Shown piece after piece: positions 63,930-64,000 of a stretch of DNA of 64,000 nucleotides. Below the pieces are notes generated by a model. That model was not told the DNA's origin, searched no databases, and saw nothing but the letters and a program-made list of their open reading frames with translations. Every line of letters begins with the position of its first letter. Within the stretch, counting starts at the first letter, position 1. Position numbers and translations under genes: made by a program. This DNA comes from Porphyra umbilicalis (lineage: Eukaryota > Rhodophyta > Bangiophyceae > Bangiales > Bangiaceae), in the NCBI GenBank assembly GCA_002049455.2, contig KV919044.1, positions 39,770 to 103,769 on the forward strand, written 5' to 3'.

Positions 63930-63949
63930 GGGCGTGTTGCACAACCCTA
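63830..63949. repeat. Right subterminal CACGCCC cluster and terminus
   Basis: CACGCCC or its complement GGGCGTG occurs many times in 120 bp (for example 63830, 63841, 63858), ending in the inverted terminus at 63930-63949. The mirror cluster at 46426-46537 marks the left end. Confidence 0.7.
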
Positions 63950-63957
63950 CTCAGATC
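63950..63957. repeat. Right copy of 8-bp target duplication CTCAGATC
   Basis: Exact match to 46405-46412, directly outside the right terminus of the 17.5-kb element. Confidence 0.85.
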
Positions 63958-64000
63958 CCTGAGGACACGAATGCAGACTGCCTCCTCTGAAACGGAGAGC

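Larger units (their letters stand above)
46413..63949. mobile_element. Giant (17.5-kb) DNA transposon with hAT-like ends and 8-bp target duplication
   Basis: The left end AAGGGTTGTGCATCACGCCC (46413-46432) is inverted at the right end (63930-63949) with 18 of 20 matches. Both ends abut the same direct octamer CTCAGATC (46405-46412, 63950-63957). Eight-base duplications and (T/C)AGGG-type termini are typical of hAT elements, and 8-bp duplications also occur in other superfamilies. CACGCCC words cluster at both ends, and a ~141-bp subterminal duplication lies at about 46480-46680. Inside are a tnp2-like transposase gene, a JmjC/Ulp1-like gene, a 155-bp satellite and a small two-exon gene. No hAT transposase was recognised. 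Which protein mobilises it is unknown, and a nested arrangement remains possible. Confidence 0.75.

Noticed and set aside
1-64000. CRISPR array, operon or bacterial origin
   Set aside because: The direct repeats lack unique spacers of constant length, and genes are eukaryotic with spliceosomal introns.

Overview
This is nuclear DNA of a eukaryote. It carries a histone H3 gene, a 26S proteasome ATPase, a two-pore cation channel, an SNF2-type annealing helicase and several classes of eukaryotic transposable element. The sequence is very GC-rich with long G, C and GGC runs. Host genes are mostly single long open frames: the proteasome ATPase, the channel, the helicase, the ketoacyl-CoA reductase and H3 show no clear introns. 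High GC, few introns and heavy transposon load fit a bangiophyte red alga of the Porphyra/Pyropia type. That assignment is inference; no database search was possible.

Layout. 1-9.9 kb is decayed transposon sequence: a ~109-bp tandem array, a minus-strand Ty3/gypsy gag-protease remnant split by a nested 2.6-kb hAT-like element, and a plus-strand Ty1/copia gag-integrase remnant. 10.0-12.2 kb holds an unrecognised two-exon gene. 14.6-24.4 kb holds a Myb/SANT-like gene and a frameshifted PIF/Harbinger transposase facing each other. A divergent histone H3 gene and several GC-rich minisatellites lie between them. 26.9-35.1 kb is the host-gene block: a PPPDE/DeSI-type peptidase, a 3-ketoacyl-CoA reductase, a HisA-type isomerase and a SMARCAL1-like helicase with a GRF zinc finger. 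35.6-40.7 kb looks like a transposon bounded by inverted repeats, with a 333-bp tandem array and a 941-aa unclassified transposase. 41.0-45.4 kb carries Rpt3 and the two-pore channel.

46.413-63.949 kb is the most striking part. It is a 17.5-kb segment bounded by 20-bp inverted termini (18/20 matched) and a perfect 8-bp target duplication, CTCAGATC. Inside are a tnp2-like transposase, a 1813-aa protein with a degenerate Ulp1-like region and a JmjC domain with intact iron ligands, a 155-bp satellite of 17 copies whose hairpin shows compensatory base changes, and a small two-exon gene.

How the parts may fit together: the host genes are ordinary housekeeping functions (protein turnover, very-long-chain fatty acids, histidine synthesis, fork repair, calcium signalling). 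The transposons carry, or sit beside, chromatin genes: a JmjC protein and an H3 variant lacking K9, K27, K56 and K79. A transposon-encoded counter to silencing is a testable hypothesis, not a demonstrated function. The peptidase and HisA reading frames are each broken twice, always at long G or C runs, which suggests homopolymer length errors rather than gene death.
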